A DNA stretch of 64,000 bases from Sipunculus nudus (GCA_026874595.1 CM049307.1:63020370-63084369), one strand, 5' to 3'. Positions 1 through 10,945 are shown, counted from the first letter of the stretch. Made by a program: numbers and translations. Notes: generated by a model not told the origin, from the letters alone.

Positions 1-1643
1 CTCCTCTGTTTCTGTATCTTTCTCTTTATCTCTTTCTCCTCTGTTTCTGTATCTTTCTCTTTATCTCTTTCTCCATTGTTTCTGTATCTTTCTCTTTATC
101 TCTTTCTCCTCTGTTTCTGTATCTTTCTCTTTATCTCTTTCTCCTCTGTTACTGTATCTTTCTCTTTATCTCTTTCTCCTCTGTTTCTGTATCTTTCTCT
201 TTATCTCTTTCTCCTCTGTTTCTGTATCTTTCTCTTTATCTCTTTCTCCTCTGTTTCTGTATCTTTCTCTTTATCTCTTTCTCCTCTGTTTCTGTATCAT
301 TCTCTTTATCTCATTCTCCTCTGTTTCTGTATCTTTCTCTTTATCTCATTCTCCTCTGTTTCTGTATCTTTCTCTTTATCTCTTTCTCCTCTGTTTCTGT
401 ATCTTTCTCTTTATCTCTTTCTCCTCTGTTTCTGTATCTTTCTCTTTATCTCTTTCTCCTCTGTTTCTGTATCTTTCTCTTTACCTCTTTCTCCTCTGTT
501 TCTGTATCTTTCTCTTAACCTCTTTCTCCTCTGTTTCTGTATCTTTCTCTTTACCTCTTTCTCCTCTGTTTCTATATCTTTCTCTTTACCTCTTTCTCCT
601 CTGTTTCTGTATCTTTCTCTTTATCTCTTTCTCCTCTGTTTCTGTATCTTTCTCTTTATCTCTTTCTCCTCTGTTTCTTTATCTTTCTCTTTACCTCTTT
701 CTCCTCTGTTTCTGTATCTTTCTCTTTACCTCTTTCTCCTCTGTTTCTGTATCTTTCTCTTAACCTCTTTCTCCTCTGTTTCTGTATCATTCTCTTTACC
801 TCTTTCTCCTCTGTTTCTGTATCTTTCTCTTTACCTCTTTCTCCTCTGTTTCTATATCATTCTCTTTACCTCTTTCTCCTCTGTTTCTATATCTTTCTCT
901 TTACCTCTTTCTCCTCTGTTTCTGTATCTTTCTCTTTACCTCTTTCTCCTCTGTTTCTGTATCTTTCTCTTTACCTCTTTCTCCTCTGTTTCTGTATCTT
1001 TCTCTTTACCTCTTTCTCCTCTGTTTCTGTATCTTTCTCTTTACCTCTTTCTCCTCTGTTTCTGTATCTTTCTCTTTATCTCTTTCTCCTCTGTTTCTGT
1101 ATCTTTCTCTTTATCTCTTTCTCCTCTGTTTCTGTATCTTTATCTCTTTACCTCTTTCTCCTCTGTTTCTGTATCATTCTCTTTACCTCTTTCTCCTCTG
1201 TTTCTGTATCTTTCTCTTTACCTCTTTCTCCTCTGTTTCTATATCTTTCTCTTTATCACTTTCTCCTCTGTTTCTATATCTTTCTCTTTACCTCTTTCTC
1301 CTCTGTTTCTGTATCTTTCTCTTTATCTCTTTCTCCTCTGTTTCTGTATCATTCTCTTTACCTCTTTCTCCTCTGTTTCTATATCATTCTCTTTACCTCT
1401 TTCTCCTCTGTTTCTGTATCTTTCTCTTTACCTCTTTCTCCTCTGTTTCTGTATCATTCTCTTTACCTCTTTCTCCTCTGTTTTTGTATCTTTCTCTTTA
1501 TCTCTTTCTCCTCTGTTTCTGTATCTTTCTCTTTACCTCTTTTCCTCTGTTTCTATATCATTCTCTTTACCTCTTTCTCCTTTGTTTCTATATCTTTCTC
1601 TTTATCTCTTTCTCCTCTGTTTCAATATCTTTCTCTTTATTTC
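1..1643. repeat. 35-bp pyrimidine-rich minisatellite
   Basis: About 47 head-to-tail copies of a 35-bp unit that is almost pure C/T on the plus strand, with only one or two G and A per unit. Units begin ctcctctgtttctgtatc. They vary at a few fixed positions (ttatctc or ttacctc, tttctg or tttcta, tcttt or tcatt), which suggests unequal exchange. Because the unit has no stop codon on the plus strand, a long open frame with a 35-residue period runs through it. That frame is an artefact of the repeat. The array runs off the left edge and probably lies in an intron of the aquaporin gene. Confidence 0.95.
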
Positions 1644-1653
1644 TTTCTCCACT

Positions 1654-2226
1654 AGCATCATATTGACCCTCTGGCATTTCGACCAGAATACTGGCGCCAG
1701 AATGTCATGACATCTTCGTCTGAGGATCGCATTATAAGGCCTTATAAAGATGCAAATATTTTCGTCATTTCTGACAATGCTTCATGGGCTACAGGTACAC
1801 TGTCAATCAACATAAACCAGACCATTTGTTATCATTTTTTGTGTACTTTCTTATAATACCAAATATTAGCGAGAAATGTTCCTGTTTAACCCAGCACATT
1901 AGTAAACCCCTCAACATGTTTGTTGAATTTATGACCGCATGAACACAAGCATGGCTCGCACGGGTTACATGACGCAGGTAACTTGCAGGCGACACAGGAA
2001 ATGACCCGGGTCCATGGAGATGGTGTTTCAGTTTGGGTTGCGAGCTCACATATATACTATTGTGTTTATTCACCATTCTAAGCATAATATTGAGATTATG
2101 GGCCGTTTGCCACAATATGAATGCAAGACCACTGCGATACATTCCTCCATATAACTAGTATCATGACTCGAGTAGGCTTACCAGCCCAATTATCGAATTG
2201 CCTACTGAGTCGGGTTGTCACGGCTA
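1654..2226 (-). mobile_element. Non-autonomous DNA transposon, copy 1 (10-bp TSD, Mutator-like?)
   Basis: This 573-bp block interrupts the pyrimidine minisatellite and is an inverted relative of 20914-21497. It is flanked by an exact 10-bp direct repeat, tttctccact, at 1644-1653 and 2227-2236. Ends read agcatcatattgac on the left and gtcacggcta on the right. The ends are not clear inverted repeats. A TSD of 9 to 11 bp is typical of the Mutator superfamily, so a MULE-derived element is the best guess. A 111-codon minus-strand frame (1807-2142) resembles a frame in the other copy but has no recognisable domain. Confidence 0.8.
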
Positions 2227-2500
2227 TTTCTCCACTGTTTCTCCCCCTTTCTTTTTATCTCTTTCTCCTCTGTTTCTCTCTCTTTCTCTTTATCCCTGTC
2301 TCCTCTGTTTTTCATTCTTTCTCTTTATCTCTTTCTCCACTGTTTCTCTCTCTTTCTTTTTATCTCTTTCTCCTCTGATTCTATATCTTTCACTGTATCT
2401 CTTTCTCATATGTTTCTCTCTCTGTCTCTCTATCTCTTTATCTCTGTTTTTATCTTGTTCTCTTTATTTCTTTCTCCCCTATTTCTCTCATTTTCAGCTT
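2227..2500. repeat. Diverged continuation of the pyrimidine minisatellite
   Basis: The same C/T-rich repeat resumes after the inserted element, with ctctg-tttct-ctctttatctc motifs in degenerate units of about 35 bp. It shows that the element at 1654-2226 landed inside a pre-existing array. Open frames here are by-products of the composition. Confidence 0.85.
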
Positions 2501-2861
2501 CTATATTTGATATGTGTTGATTTCTTTGCTACATGCACCATAAACAAAAAGTTTTTTTCTCTTGAGAATGATAACTGCTCTTACTGGTATATGACATTCA
2601 TATATTGTCTTCCATATTTCCATATATTTATTCCTTTTTATTATTGCTCTTCATGATTGGACCCTAGTTAATATGTATTCAGTATTGCTATCTCCATTAT
2701 AAACTCTTTACTCCTGCTCAAATTTGAAAGTACTTCAAAGTCAGAATTGACAATTTCCCACCAACACAAATTAAGTATAAAAATTAAGTAAATTCATAAT
2801 ATTATGAACACCCAGTTAATTAGAATGAGTAAAAATTGATTTTTTGTCTTTTATCTTGTAG
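2501..2861. other. AT-rich intron sequence before the first visible aquaporin exon
   Basis: I see nothing functional here except the 3' splice site. A pyrimidine tract at about 2841-2856 precedes the AG at 2860-2861. Confidence 0.6.
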
Positions 2862-2988
2862 TGGTGGTCATTTCAACCCAGCTGTGAGTTTTGGTGTTGC
2901 CCTTGGTGGAGGGCTACACCCTTTGAAATGCTTCTTCTACCTCCTGGTACAAGTTGTTGGTGGTATTGTTGGAGCAGCTCTTACAAGG
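2862..2988 (+). CDS. AQP8: Aquaporin exon with first NPA box
   Basis: The acceptor is ttatcttgtag (AG 2860-2861) and the donor is AGG|GTGAGT (GT at 2989). The exon has 127 nt: one base completes a split codon, then 42 codons end in phase 0. It encodes the first NPA half-helix (HFNPAV) and the following membrane helix ([18 protein letters not shown]). Its last 15 nt are the source of the minisatellite that follows. Confidence 0.95.
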
Positions 2989-5900
2989 GTGAGTAGCAGC
3001 TCTTACAAAGGTGAGTAGCAACTCTTACAAAGGTGAGTAGCAGCTCTTACAAAGGTAAGTAGCAGCTCTTACAAGGGTGAGAAGCAGCTCTTACAAGGGT
3101 GAGAAAAGGCATTTACAAAGGTGAGTCGCAGATCTTACAAAGGTGAGCAGCAGCTCTTACGAGGGTAAGAAGCAGCTCTTATAAGGGTAATAACAGCTTT
3201 TACAAGGGTGAGTTACAGCTCTTACAAGGGTGAGAAGCAGCTCTTACAAGGGTGAGTAGCCACTCTTACAAAGGTGAGTAACAGCTCTTACAAAGGTGAG
3301 TAGCAGCTCTTACAAGGGTGAGTAGCAGCTCCTACAAAGGTGAGTAGCAGCTCTTACGAGGGTGAGTAGCAGGTCTTACAAAGGTGAGTAGCAGCTCTTA
3401 CAAGGGGGAGTAACAGCTCTTACAAGGGTGAGTAGCAGCTCTTACAAGGGTGAGTAACAGCTCTTACAAAGGTGAGTAGGAGCTCTTACAAAGATGAGTA
3501 GCAGATCTTACAAAGTGGAGTAGCAGCTCTTACAAAGGTGAGTAGCAGCTCTTACAAAGGTGAGTAGCAGCTCTTACAAGGGTGAGAAGGAGCTCTTACA
3601 AAGATGAGTAGCAGCTCTGACAAGGGTGAGAAGCATCTCTTACAGGGGTGAGAAGCAGCTCTTGCAAGGGTGAGAAGCAGCTCTTACAAAGGTGAGTAGC
3701 AGCCTTTACAGTGGTGAGTAGCAGCTCTTACAAAGGTTAGAAGCAGCTCTTACATGGGTGAGTAACAGCCCCTACAAGGGTGAGAAGCCGCTCTTACATG
3801 GGTAAGTTACAGCCTTTACAAGGGTAAGTAGACAAGAATATTCAAAATTAACAACATGAATACAATGCTGGTTTATATAAAATTTAGATGAAAATATCTT
3901 TATCAGTTGTTTTTAATTGTGAAAGCATGTAGTGCTTAAATCCAGGAAAAAAAGCATTGACTGAAAATCCCTTATAGTAATATGATTATTGTAAAACTTG
4001 TACAACCATGTGTATATTAAAAACTCAACATAAATGTTTTTCATCATGAAATGTTACATCCCTAGTGATGGGAGCTATGTAATTACAGTGTCTTACACAA
4101 AGATTATTTGTCCTGGTGTGCAGACTAGACACATATCTACGAGTCTGTATGTGCATCAGGTTTAGCTACACTCGCTTGTTCTGCCCATTCATTATTGTGC
4201 ACTTGAAGACCAGTTTAGGTTCATCCCAAATATGACAGATGGCACTCCAATATAATAAAGACTCATTTTTATGACTAGTGAACATTTTAATTCACAGGCA
4301 ATAGAAATGACATAACTGAAGATTGTTTCTAAATTAATAAGCATAAGTTAAGACAAAATATTATATCCAGTCCTACTTACTACATATTTTATTAATAGAA
4401 TCAATTTTGTTTGTTGATAGTATAGGAACAACTGAAAATTTTGTAATGTTAGATTCAATGAGTCTTGGATAATGTAAACGTATCACAAAAAAAGCCTTGT
4501 GCCTTTTTGCCTTGATACAGAATCATAATTGCCAACAGCGGGTGCTGCAATAGCCTCAACAGAGGGTGCTGCAATAGCCTCTTAAAAAATAAATTGAAAT
4601 ATCTCTCAACTTATGGAGTAATAAGTGAAAAAAAAAACCATAGGAAACACTTTGCCTCATTCCTGACAGTTCAAGACTAAAAATGTACATAGTCAAGACA
4701 TGACTACTCACAAGTTCTGAGACTAAAGTCTAGCACAACCACGATCAATTATTATATGTAGTGTGTGTACTGCTCACATTTCTACACACTTACACCTTGA
4801 TTTTAAATGGAACTGTGTAGACATATACATTGGAATCATTCTTAATAGGATATAAGCTATTATAAAAACAGTATAAGAAATACATATAAAAGTAATTCTA
4901 TCAAGCACTTTATGGTACAGCAATGTATAGTCATTGCAATAGGTAAGAGAGATTTAATCAGTTTTAATCAGACAAATAATATATGATAACATTTACCTTA
5001 TTATAACATTTTACTCAAATCAGTAAAAATGTACTCAAATTTAAAAATGTAGAGTAGAACTTACAAGAAGAAAATATGTATAGTACTATGAAAAAATATA
5101 GAAAAAAATAGTATTTAGAGGATATATATTTCAGAGCTCAATATATTTCAGGGCTGCATGGACATGAGTACATACAAGTCTGTGTTTGGTGGCTGCACCC
5201 TGCTGGGACCTAAAGCTACCATTGGTTCAGCCATCTTGGTCGAGTCTGCCATGACACTGTTACTGGTCCTTACAGTACAGCTTGCAGCCGTGGATACCAA
5301 AGGAAAGAACCTGTTAGCCCCTCTGATGATCGGCTTTACTGTTCTGGTGGATATCATTGGAGGGTGGGTCACTTTAAGTGTAAATAAATTATATGTTTGT
5401 AATCATAAGTTTAAAAATGGCATAATGTTGAAGACATATCTGATAAACAGGATTGTTAAAGCCAGATATTCACATATATTTTTTTATAGATTTTTTTTTA
5501 TTTCTGGCATACTCTGTGTTCATATTAATGAGATGTAGTTAATTCCTGCTAAGAAACGTTCATATAACGCCTCTGTGAAGGATGTATATGATCTTGTTTA
5601 TCTACAAGGTGTTAGTAAACATATCAATATTGACCTAAAGCTAAAGTGTTTGGTTGCAAATCTGCGGAAGTTGAAGGGCCACTGCTTGCAAACCACCCAT
5701 TACAAAACTCTTGTTCATCTGAGATGCTAGTAGATGTCCCTGTTGAATGTATTTGAAATATCTTTGTGGGCCCCCCACCTGTTATAAACATGTGGATAAA
5801 AAAATGAACAGCCTGTGTGGGATGGAATGGGCATTTTCTGGCCTATTTTTTATAAAAGATTCAAGATATTACCTTTATTTAATAGACATCAGATAACGTA

Positions 5901-7736
5901 ATAGACATTTTCTACTACACTAGTGACATGTTGAGGGGATGACTGACCCTAAGATCAAGTGTTCAGGTCTGTTATATCAACAAAAGGGTTGTCCTCGTTA
6001 CATATCTCAAGCTAAGCTAATTTTAAGCACCATACATTTCCTGAGACAATAATCATTTGCACCATCCTGCTGCGGACCCATAGTGTGTTAGCTTTTATGA
6101 AACATCAGTATAAACTTTCAAATCATGCACGCCTACTTGGAGTGAAAATATTTTGACCAGAAACCCACCTCTTTTTGAAAGATAGGTCCATGGACTTTAT
6201 GGCACTATCATTGAATGAGTGAGAAGGTAACTCTGTGATAAGAATGATATATGCTGTTGTTCAGCCTTCAGTATTTTATATGCACAAGTCTTGAAATAAT
6301 TCAAAGGTGATATAATCCTGTGACAAAAACAATAGAACTCATGAGGTTAATTCTATTGTAAAGGGTTTTACCATTTTTTTCTTTGAGGCACTGATGGGGA
6401 AATAACTGGGGTCACCTTCAGCTCCGAAACCTTACGTCTAAACCACAAATCTTTCCTACATAAATACGAGCCTGACAGTTACAGCTAATGCTTTCATAAT
6501 ATTTTAGTTGTAGTGTAAACAGTTTAGTTTTTTTTCAACAGTGGGAGTATCAGCGGAGCTTCCATGAACCCTGCCCGCAGCATTGGTCCGGCCGTGGTGT
6601 TCTCCTCCATCAAAGATGAATATATCTGGGATGATCACTATGTCCACTGGGTGGGGCCTCTCATTGGCTCACTGTTTGCTGCCTTCTTCTTCAGGTGAGT
6701 TGCAGAAACAGGATTCCTTCTCCCTCACTGGACAAAATTTTATTATTATGTCATAATGATAATTAATAGAAATACAGTGAAACCTGTGTAATAGGACCAT
6801 CTGTGGGACTGGCAAAAAGTGGTTAATTCACAGGTGGTCTTATTAGACAGGTCAGTTATAACCAGTGTGAATGCATTCAGTTCACTCAAGGGTAGTCTTT
6901 ATAGACAGGTGGTCTTATTAGAAAGGTAGACTTTCAGAGAGGTTTCACTCTACACAGCAATATTTTTTTTAATTGAGAGAATGTTGAATATGTCTTATCC
7001 TTTGTGAAAGACAAATCAGGACTAAAACATTATTTGTCACTCGATATACAAATTTTAATAATATGTTGTGAATGTGGACCTGAATCTGTTGTGAGTTGTG
7101 ATTTTTTTTAAATAAAAAAGCATGTGAACAAAATCTGTCTTCAGTGCAGCCTATATCACCAAATTTAATTTTTGGTCTTGTGTTATGTTATATTTGGCTT
7201 TTGAATCAAACAATGTTACTTTTGTTAACCTCTGATATTAATCTAAATATATTCATTGTTTTGAATCACATATGCTTTAAATCTAATAAGCTGCATTAAC
7301 AGAATTTGTATTTATGCTGTGTTCCTTAATGAACCTTCTTGGTTTATCCATGGACTTTGATAATTTTATTATTTCAACTTAATCATTACAAAATTCACTC
7401 TGCCATGTGTTTCATTGATTGAACAGTGTCTGTGTAACTTGTTATTAATTCATATAAAAAGTTCTTGATTACAATTCACTGGAAACAATAAATATTATGA
7501 AGTTATTCCATGATATAAAACAATTGCAACAACTGCTCTTTCACTGTTTTAAAGCTTTCATATGATTTTACACATAAAAACATTAATTTACCATTTTGAT
7601 TACATATTAAACATTTGAATAGATTCAATTAGTTTATATCCTGTGGTGCTTATTGTGGTTATACTGATTAAATTTAATTTGTTTCAGAATTTTCTTTGCT
7701 GCTGGAGACAGGAGAGCAATTGACAGGGACAACTAA
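2862..7736 (+). CDS. AQP8: Aquaporin-8-like channel, 3' part of gene (four exons)
   Basis: Joined coding exons are 2862-2988, 5152-5363, 6542-6694 and 7688-7736 (stop TAA 7734-7736), giving 179 codons plus a split first codon. The product is the C-terminal two-thirds of a major intrinsic protein, a plasma- or inner-membrane channel for water and, in the AQP8 group, ammonia and peroxide. Both NPA boxes are present: GGHFNPAVS in the first exon and [10 protein letters not shown] in the third. The frames join cleanly and the order [43 protein letters not shown] follows AQP8. The aromatic/arginine filter shows Ile 12 residues before the second NPA (where AQP1 has His), Ala 3 before it and Arg 3 after it. 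Ile at this site is an AQP8 trait. The first transmembrane helices (roughly 85 residues) must be encoded before the window. Family membership is very sure; the AQP8 subgroup is likely. Confidence 0.93.
2974..3833 (+). repeat. 22-bp minisatellite made of the exon end plus 5' splice site
   Basis: About 38 imperfect tandem copies of gtgagtagcagctcttacaa plus ag. Each unit equals the last 15-16 nt of the preceding aquaporin exon followed by the first nucleotides of its intron, so each carries a near-consensus donor (GTGAGT, GTGAGA or GTAAGT). Only the first donor, at 2989, keeps the reading frame. Reading through meets a TAG at 3016-3018. Units vary by single substitutions. Confidence 0.95.
3834..5151 (+). 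other. Aquaporin intron, unique AT-rich sequence
   Basis: No coding potential or clear repeat was recognised. A short duplicated phrase (gtgctgcaatagcctc) occurs twice near 4540-4582. The acceptor is atatatttcag at 5141-5151. Confidence 0.7.
5152..5363 (+). CDS. AQP8: Aquaporin exon, helices 4-5
   Basis: The exon has 212 nt, enters in phase 0 and leaves in phase 2. It encodes the extracellular loop ([14 protein letters not shown]) and two membrane helices ([20 protein letters not shown] and [15 protein letters not shown]). Ile in VDII occupies the H5 selectivity-filter position. The donor is GGAGG|GTGGGT, with GT at 5364. Confidence 0.95.
5364..6541 (+). other. Aquaporin intron
   Basis: AT-rich sequence with no recognisable gene. 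It ends in a long T tract and the acceptor ttttttttcaacag (AG 6540-6541). Confidence 0.7.
6542..6694 (+). CDS. AQP8: Aquaporin exon with second NPA box
   Basis: The exon has 153 nt and is phase 2 on both sides. It encodes [19 protein letters not shown], a short loop ([13 protein letters not shown]) and most of the last helix ([16 protein letters not shown]). The Arg after NPA is the conserved filter arginine. The donor is TTCAG|GTGAGT at 6695. Confidence 0.96.
6775..6950. mobile_element. pogo/Tigger-like MITE with TA target duplication
   Basis: This 176-bp block begins cagtgaaacctgtg and ends agaggtttcactc, an inverted repeat of about 11 bp, and is flanked by TA on both sides (6773-6774, 6951-6952). 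The inside repeats the phrase cacaggtggtcttatta. Related copies lie at 18304-18447, 25247-25351 and probably 60683-60866. TA duplication and a CAGTgrAACCT start fit the pogo branch of Tc1/mariner. Confidence 0.75.
6951..7687 (+). other. Last aquaporin intron, distal part
   Basis: AT-rich sequence with no feature other than the acceptor aatttgtttcag at about 7676-7687. Confidence 0.6.
7688..7736 (+). CDS. AQP8: Aquaporin terminal coding exon
   Basis: The exon has 49 nt. After completing an Arg codon it encodes [15 protein letters not shown] and stops at TAA 7734-7736. The short basic cytoplasmic tail is normal for AQP8-like proteins. Confidence 0.93.
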
Positions 7737-9440
7737 TACAGTTTTCCATGGAAAGATTATTATGAACTTTTTTTAAACAATTACAGGCCATAACATATTG
7801 CTTTGTTTAGAGAAAATTAGCAGGGAAAAAAATTTCCAAATCAATGAGAAGATTGTTTTAAATCAATATAAGACCCATTAAGTATACATTATTTTAAACC
7901 TGGTACCATGTTCTTTCTGATGATTTGCATATTTTAAAATATTCGTTTTCAACAATTATTTTTTTTTATTTTAAACAGTAGGCTATTTTAAGCACCCAGT
8001 AACAGTTAAATTACTAGACAATATCACAGACATGTTTTCTTTTTACTCTCATGTCTCTGTCTGCCTTAAATATGAAACTTTAAATTTCGATTCTGTACAA
8101 AACTTAAAATTTCGTTTTTACTCAAGAAAAACATGTGATAGTGGGGGAAAAAAAGGCTTTTGATATATTGTTAAGTAGTTTAATGTTAACCCATTAAAAA
8201 GTGGTTTGCTGTTACTGGGTGATTAAAATATTTTACTATTTATATTTTTTTAAATCAAATGTTACAGTGAGTGAAAATTTGAAAAATATGTATACCATCA
8301 GCACAAAAACTGTACCAGATTTAAAATGATAAAACTTAAGGGTTTAATATTAATTTTAATGAGTTATTGGTTGATTTTGAATTGGGTTTTTTTTCCCTCT
8401 GCTGTTACCTTAATTTCAAATGAAAGTGCAATACAAGTATGTTAATGTGACATATCATTGTCAGTTCATAATGTTCCTATAATCATATATTACATGTTTG
8501 CATTATATCATAAGAAACACTTTAGAATATTGATCATGTGAGAGAAAAATGTTCAACTAAGATTTAAATTAAATATATTAATTTACTTAAGTTTTCATGA
8601 CTAGTTTCAATCGGTATATCAGTAAACAAAATTTTGAATTTTATGGGGGAAAAATCAGTAGGCTCTATGAAATGACAAACATGAAATAATAAACAAAAAT
8701 ATAAGTTCAAAGTGAAGATGACAAAACACCAGAAGAGAAAAGGTATTATTCTATTCTGCGACAGACACGGATGCATTTTCACTAAAGGTACGGCATTTTC
8801 TCATGACCTACTGTGCAGTACACTTCATTTCTTTAAAGAAATTTCCGAATACCTAGGGCTAAATTTCAATGAAAAATTGTGATTCAGGGGATCAATTTCT
8901 TGCACGTGGTTCCTGAAAAACAACAACTTTTTTGGTTGCCTATGATGCATTAAATATATAAATATGAAATGTTTCCTTATTGCAATCCAGCATACGTAAA
9001 TATTGGCACTTCATAATGATTCAGCTAAGAGATTTGGATTCTTGATGCATAATGACATTGTTATTTTAAATATATTTATGTATGTACATTTTCTAGTATT
9101 TTAATACTCAGCTTATGTATTATACCTAAACTGACCGAGTCTTTGTATGATGGCTTCTTTCAAGTGGTATATATTGTTACAGCATGGCTTCCATTTTCAA
9201 ATTTACATAAAATAAAACATTTTTTTTTGTATTTATAATATAATTAATTCAAACAAATATATTTTATTTCAGGTTTTATATTTTACTCGTATACCATGCG
9301 GGAGTGGGCTACAATTTGAATTTGAATGTGTTTACTTGTTTTGTCCTATTTTAAGCTGGTTGATATTTCGATAAAACACGTATGAGGATTTGTCTATTTA
9401 TTGTTAAACTGTAAATTTTGTTTCAGTCTTGAATAAAATG
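7737..9440 (+). other. Probable aquaporin 3' UTR and downstream sequence
   Basis: AT-rich, without coding signal. AATAAA hexamers that could define the transcript end are at 8688-8693, 9211-9216 and 9432-9437. I cannot tell which is used. Confidence 0.45.
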
Positions 9441-9639
9441 TGTATAAATGGAGTTTACAAATTTTAAGTTTTTTCATCTTATGACATAACATGTATATAA
9501 CATTTTAGGGGGCTTTTCATCTAGTTAATATTTAATAAAAAATAAAGTAAAATGAAAAGAATCAAAGGACATATATTGGCAAGTCATGTCTCTACGCACT
9601 GCATAGCCTTCATAGATCAACCAACAGGAGCCTTATTCG

Positions 9640-10020
9640 AAAACTGTGGAACATTAACTAAGGACTATCCCTTGAACATTTCATAAGAAAATAGCCCAGA
9701 AAACGCCGATCCCCCCGGATGTCCATTTTGTTTATACCCACGTGGTTATAACCTCAAAAATATTTCAAACGCATTTAACAAAGACATGAGACCGCAAGTC
9801 AGATGCCCCAAAGTTTAACAAAGGCGTTTTGCAAAGACTGCCCTTTCAGCTTCCGCATAAATGTAACCAACCATTCCAGGTTCATTTTTTTCTGTTTTTC
9901 TTCATTTGCGCCTGTACCGTGTTTACCAACAGCTGGCACATAAACAAGCTCATGCATCATTCACAGATTCATTATAAGAACTTTTATTAATCGGTGAATA
10001 GCTGGCTTTAAAGCATGTTG
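9640..10020 (+). repeat. Dispersed repeat family B, copy 1
   Basis: It shares an ordered set of phrases with 10660-10945 and 33980-34290: aacaaagacat, ccaaagttt-caaag, ctttcagctt, accaacc-ttccaggtt, ttattaacagc-type text, cattataagaacttt and gaatagctggctt. The leading part (aatagcccagaaaac) is also echoed near 56920. There is no coding frame, and termini and class are not resolved. Confidence 0.6.
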
Positions 10021-10225
10021 AATTAACACAAAAAAAAAGCTTCTCCCCTTTAAAATAAATCGTACACTGACAAAATATTTCCATGAAACCGTTTGCTTAC
10101 TCCTGTAAACTAGTGTTTAAACCAGTGGACCGGGCGCGGTCACAGGTGTAAACATGAACACAGCGCGTGGGGTCGTATGCATCGCGGAGCCACAACACAT
10201 GTCAATCAGGAAATGCCCTGGCTGA

Positions 10226-10627
10226 CTAGGCCAAAAAATGTAATGCATGTTCCCGCTTGCTGAAACACCGCGTGTTGCGGCTCACAATCGGACCTCTGGT
10301 CATGCTGCCTTGTTTTGGTAAACAGAGACACGTGGACTGTGTATGACCTTTATGTGAAAAAATGTAAGATAATTCTTTCATTATCAAAACAGAATAAAAA
10401 AAATATATGGTTATTTTAATATATATGGTATATGCCAAATTAAATACATGTAATGCGTATATAAATAAAAGACTTAAAATCTTGACATTGTTAATCTTTC
10501 TAATTCCGATTGATAGTTTTGGTTTTGATACTGATACTGTTATTGAAAGGGCATATTCCAGTATCTGACGTCTAATAGCTAAAGATAATCTCTTGACTCT
10601 TATAAACGTAGGACAGAAAACCGCCAA
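10226..10627 (-). other. Intergenic spacer, no gene recognised
   Basis: A 133-codon minus-strand frame exists, but it has low-complexity, AT-driven composition, no domain, and overlaps the flanks of family B repeats. I do not regard it as a gene. Confidence 0.3.
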
Positions 10628-10659
10628 GTTGTTCCTTTTGTTTAATTTAATTTATGGTG

Positions 10660-10945
10660 CCAGGAAAAAAAACTTAACACAAAGACATCTGGTGGCAACT
10701 CAGATGAACCAAAGTTTTGCAAAGAGCGTTCTGCAACTGGTGACCTTTCAGCTTTCATACATATGCAGTAAACCACCTTAGGTTACTTTTATTTTCGTTT
10801 ATCAACATTGCTGTGTTTATTAACAGCCTGTAGATAAACTCACACATCCGTCGCTGATGCGTTATAAGAACTTTTCTCAACATGAATTACCTACAGATTA
10901 CCTACAGGAATAACCTACAGGTAGACGAATAGCTGGCTTAACTGC
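10660..10945 (+). repeat. Dispersed repeat family B, copy 2
   Basis: It has the same orientation as the copy about 950 bp upstream and is closer in sequence to the third copy in the last MKK4 intron (ggtggcaactcag, agttttgcaaag, caacattgctg, ttataagaactttt). It contains a small internal duplication, attacctacag. Confidence 0.65.

Noticed and set aside
76-1710. 544-codon open frame and nested frames in the left edge
   Set aside because: The 35-residue period equals three 35-bp repeat units. The frame exists only because the pyrimidine repeat has no stop codon on this strand, and the composition is almost only Leu, Ser, Phe, Tyr, Cys and Val.
2121-2656. Frames of 85-152 codons over the diverged pyrimidine repeat
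   Set aside because: Same compositional artefact; no domain.
2974-3833. CRISPR-like regular array
   Set aside because: Units are contiguous with no unique spacers, and the sequence is animal intron DNA.
10226-10627. 133-codon minus-strand frame
   Set aside because: No recognisable domain, AT-driven composition, and no splice or promoter context.
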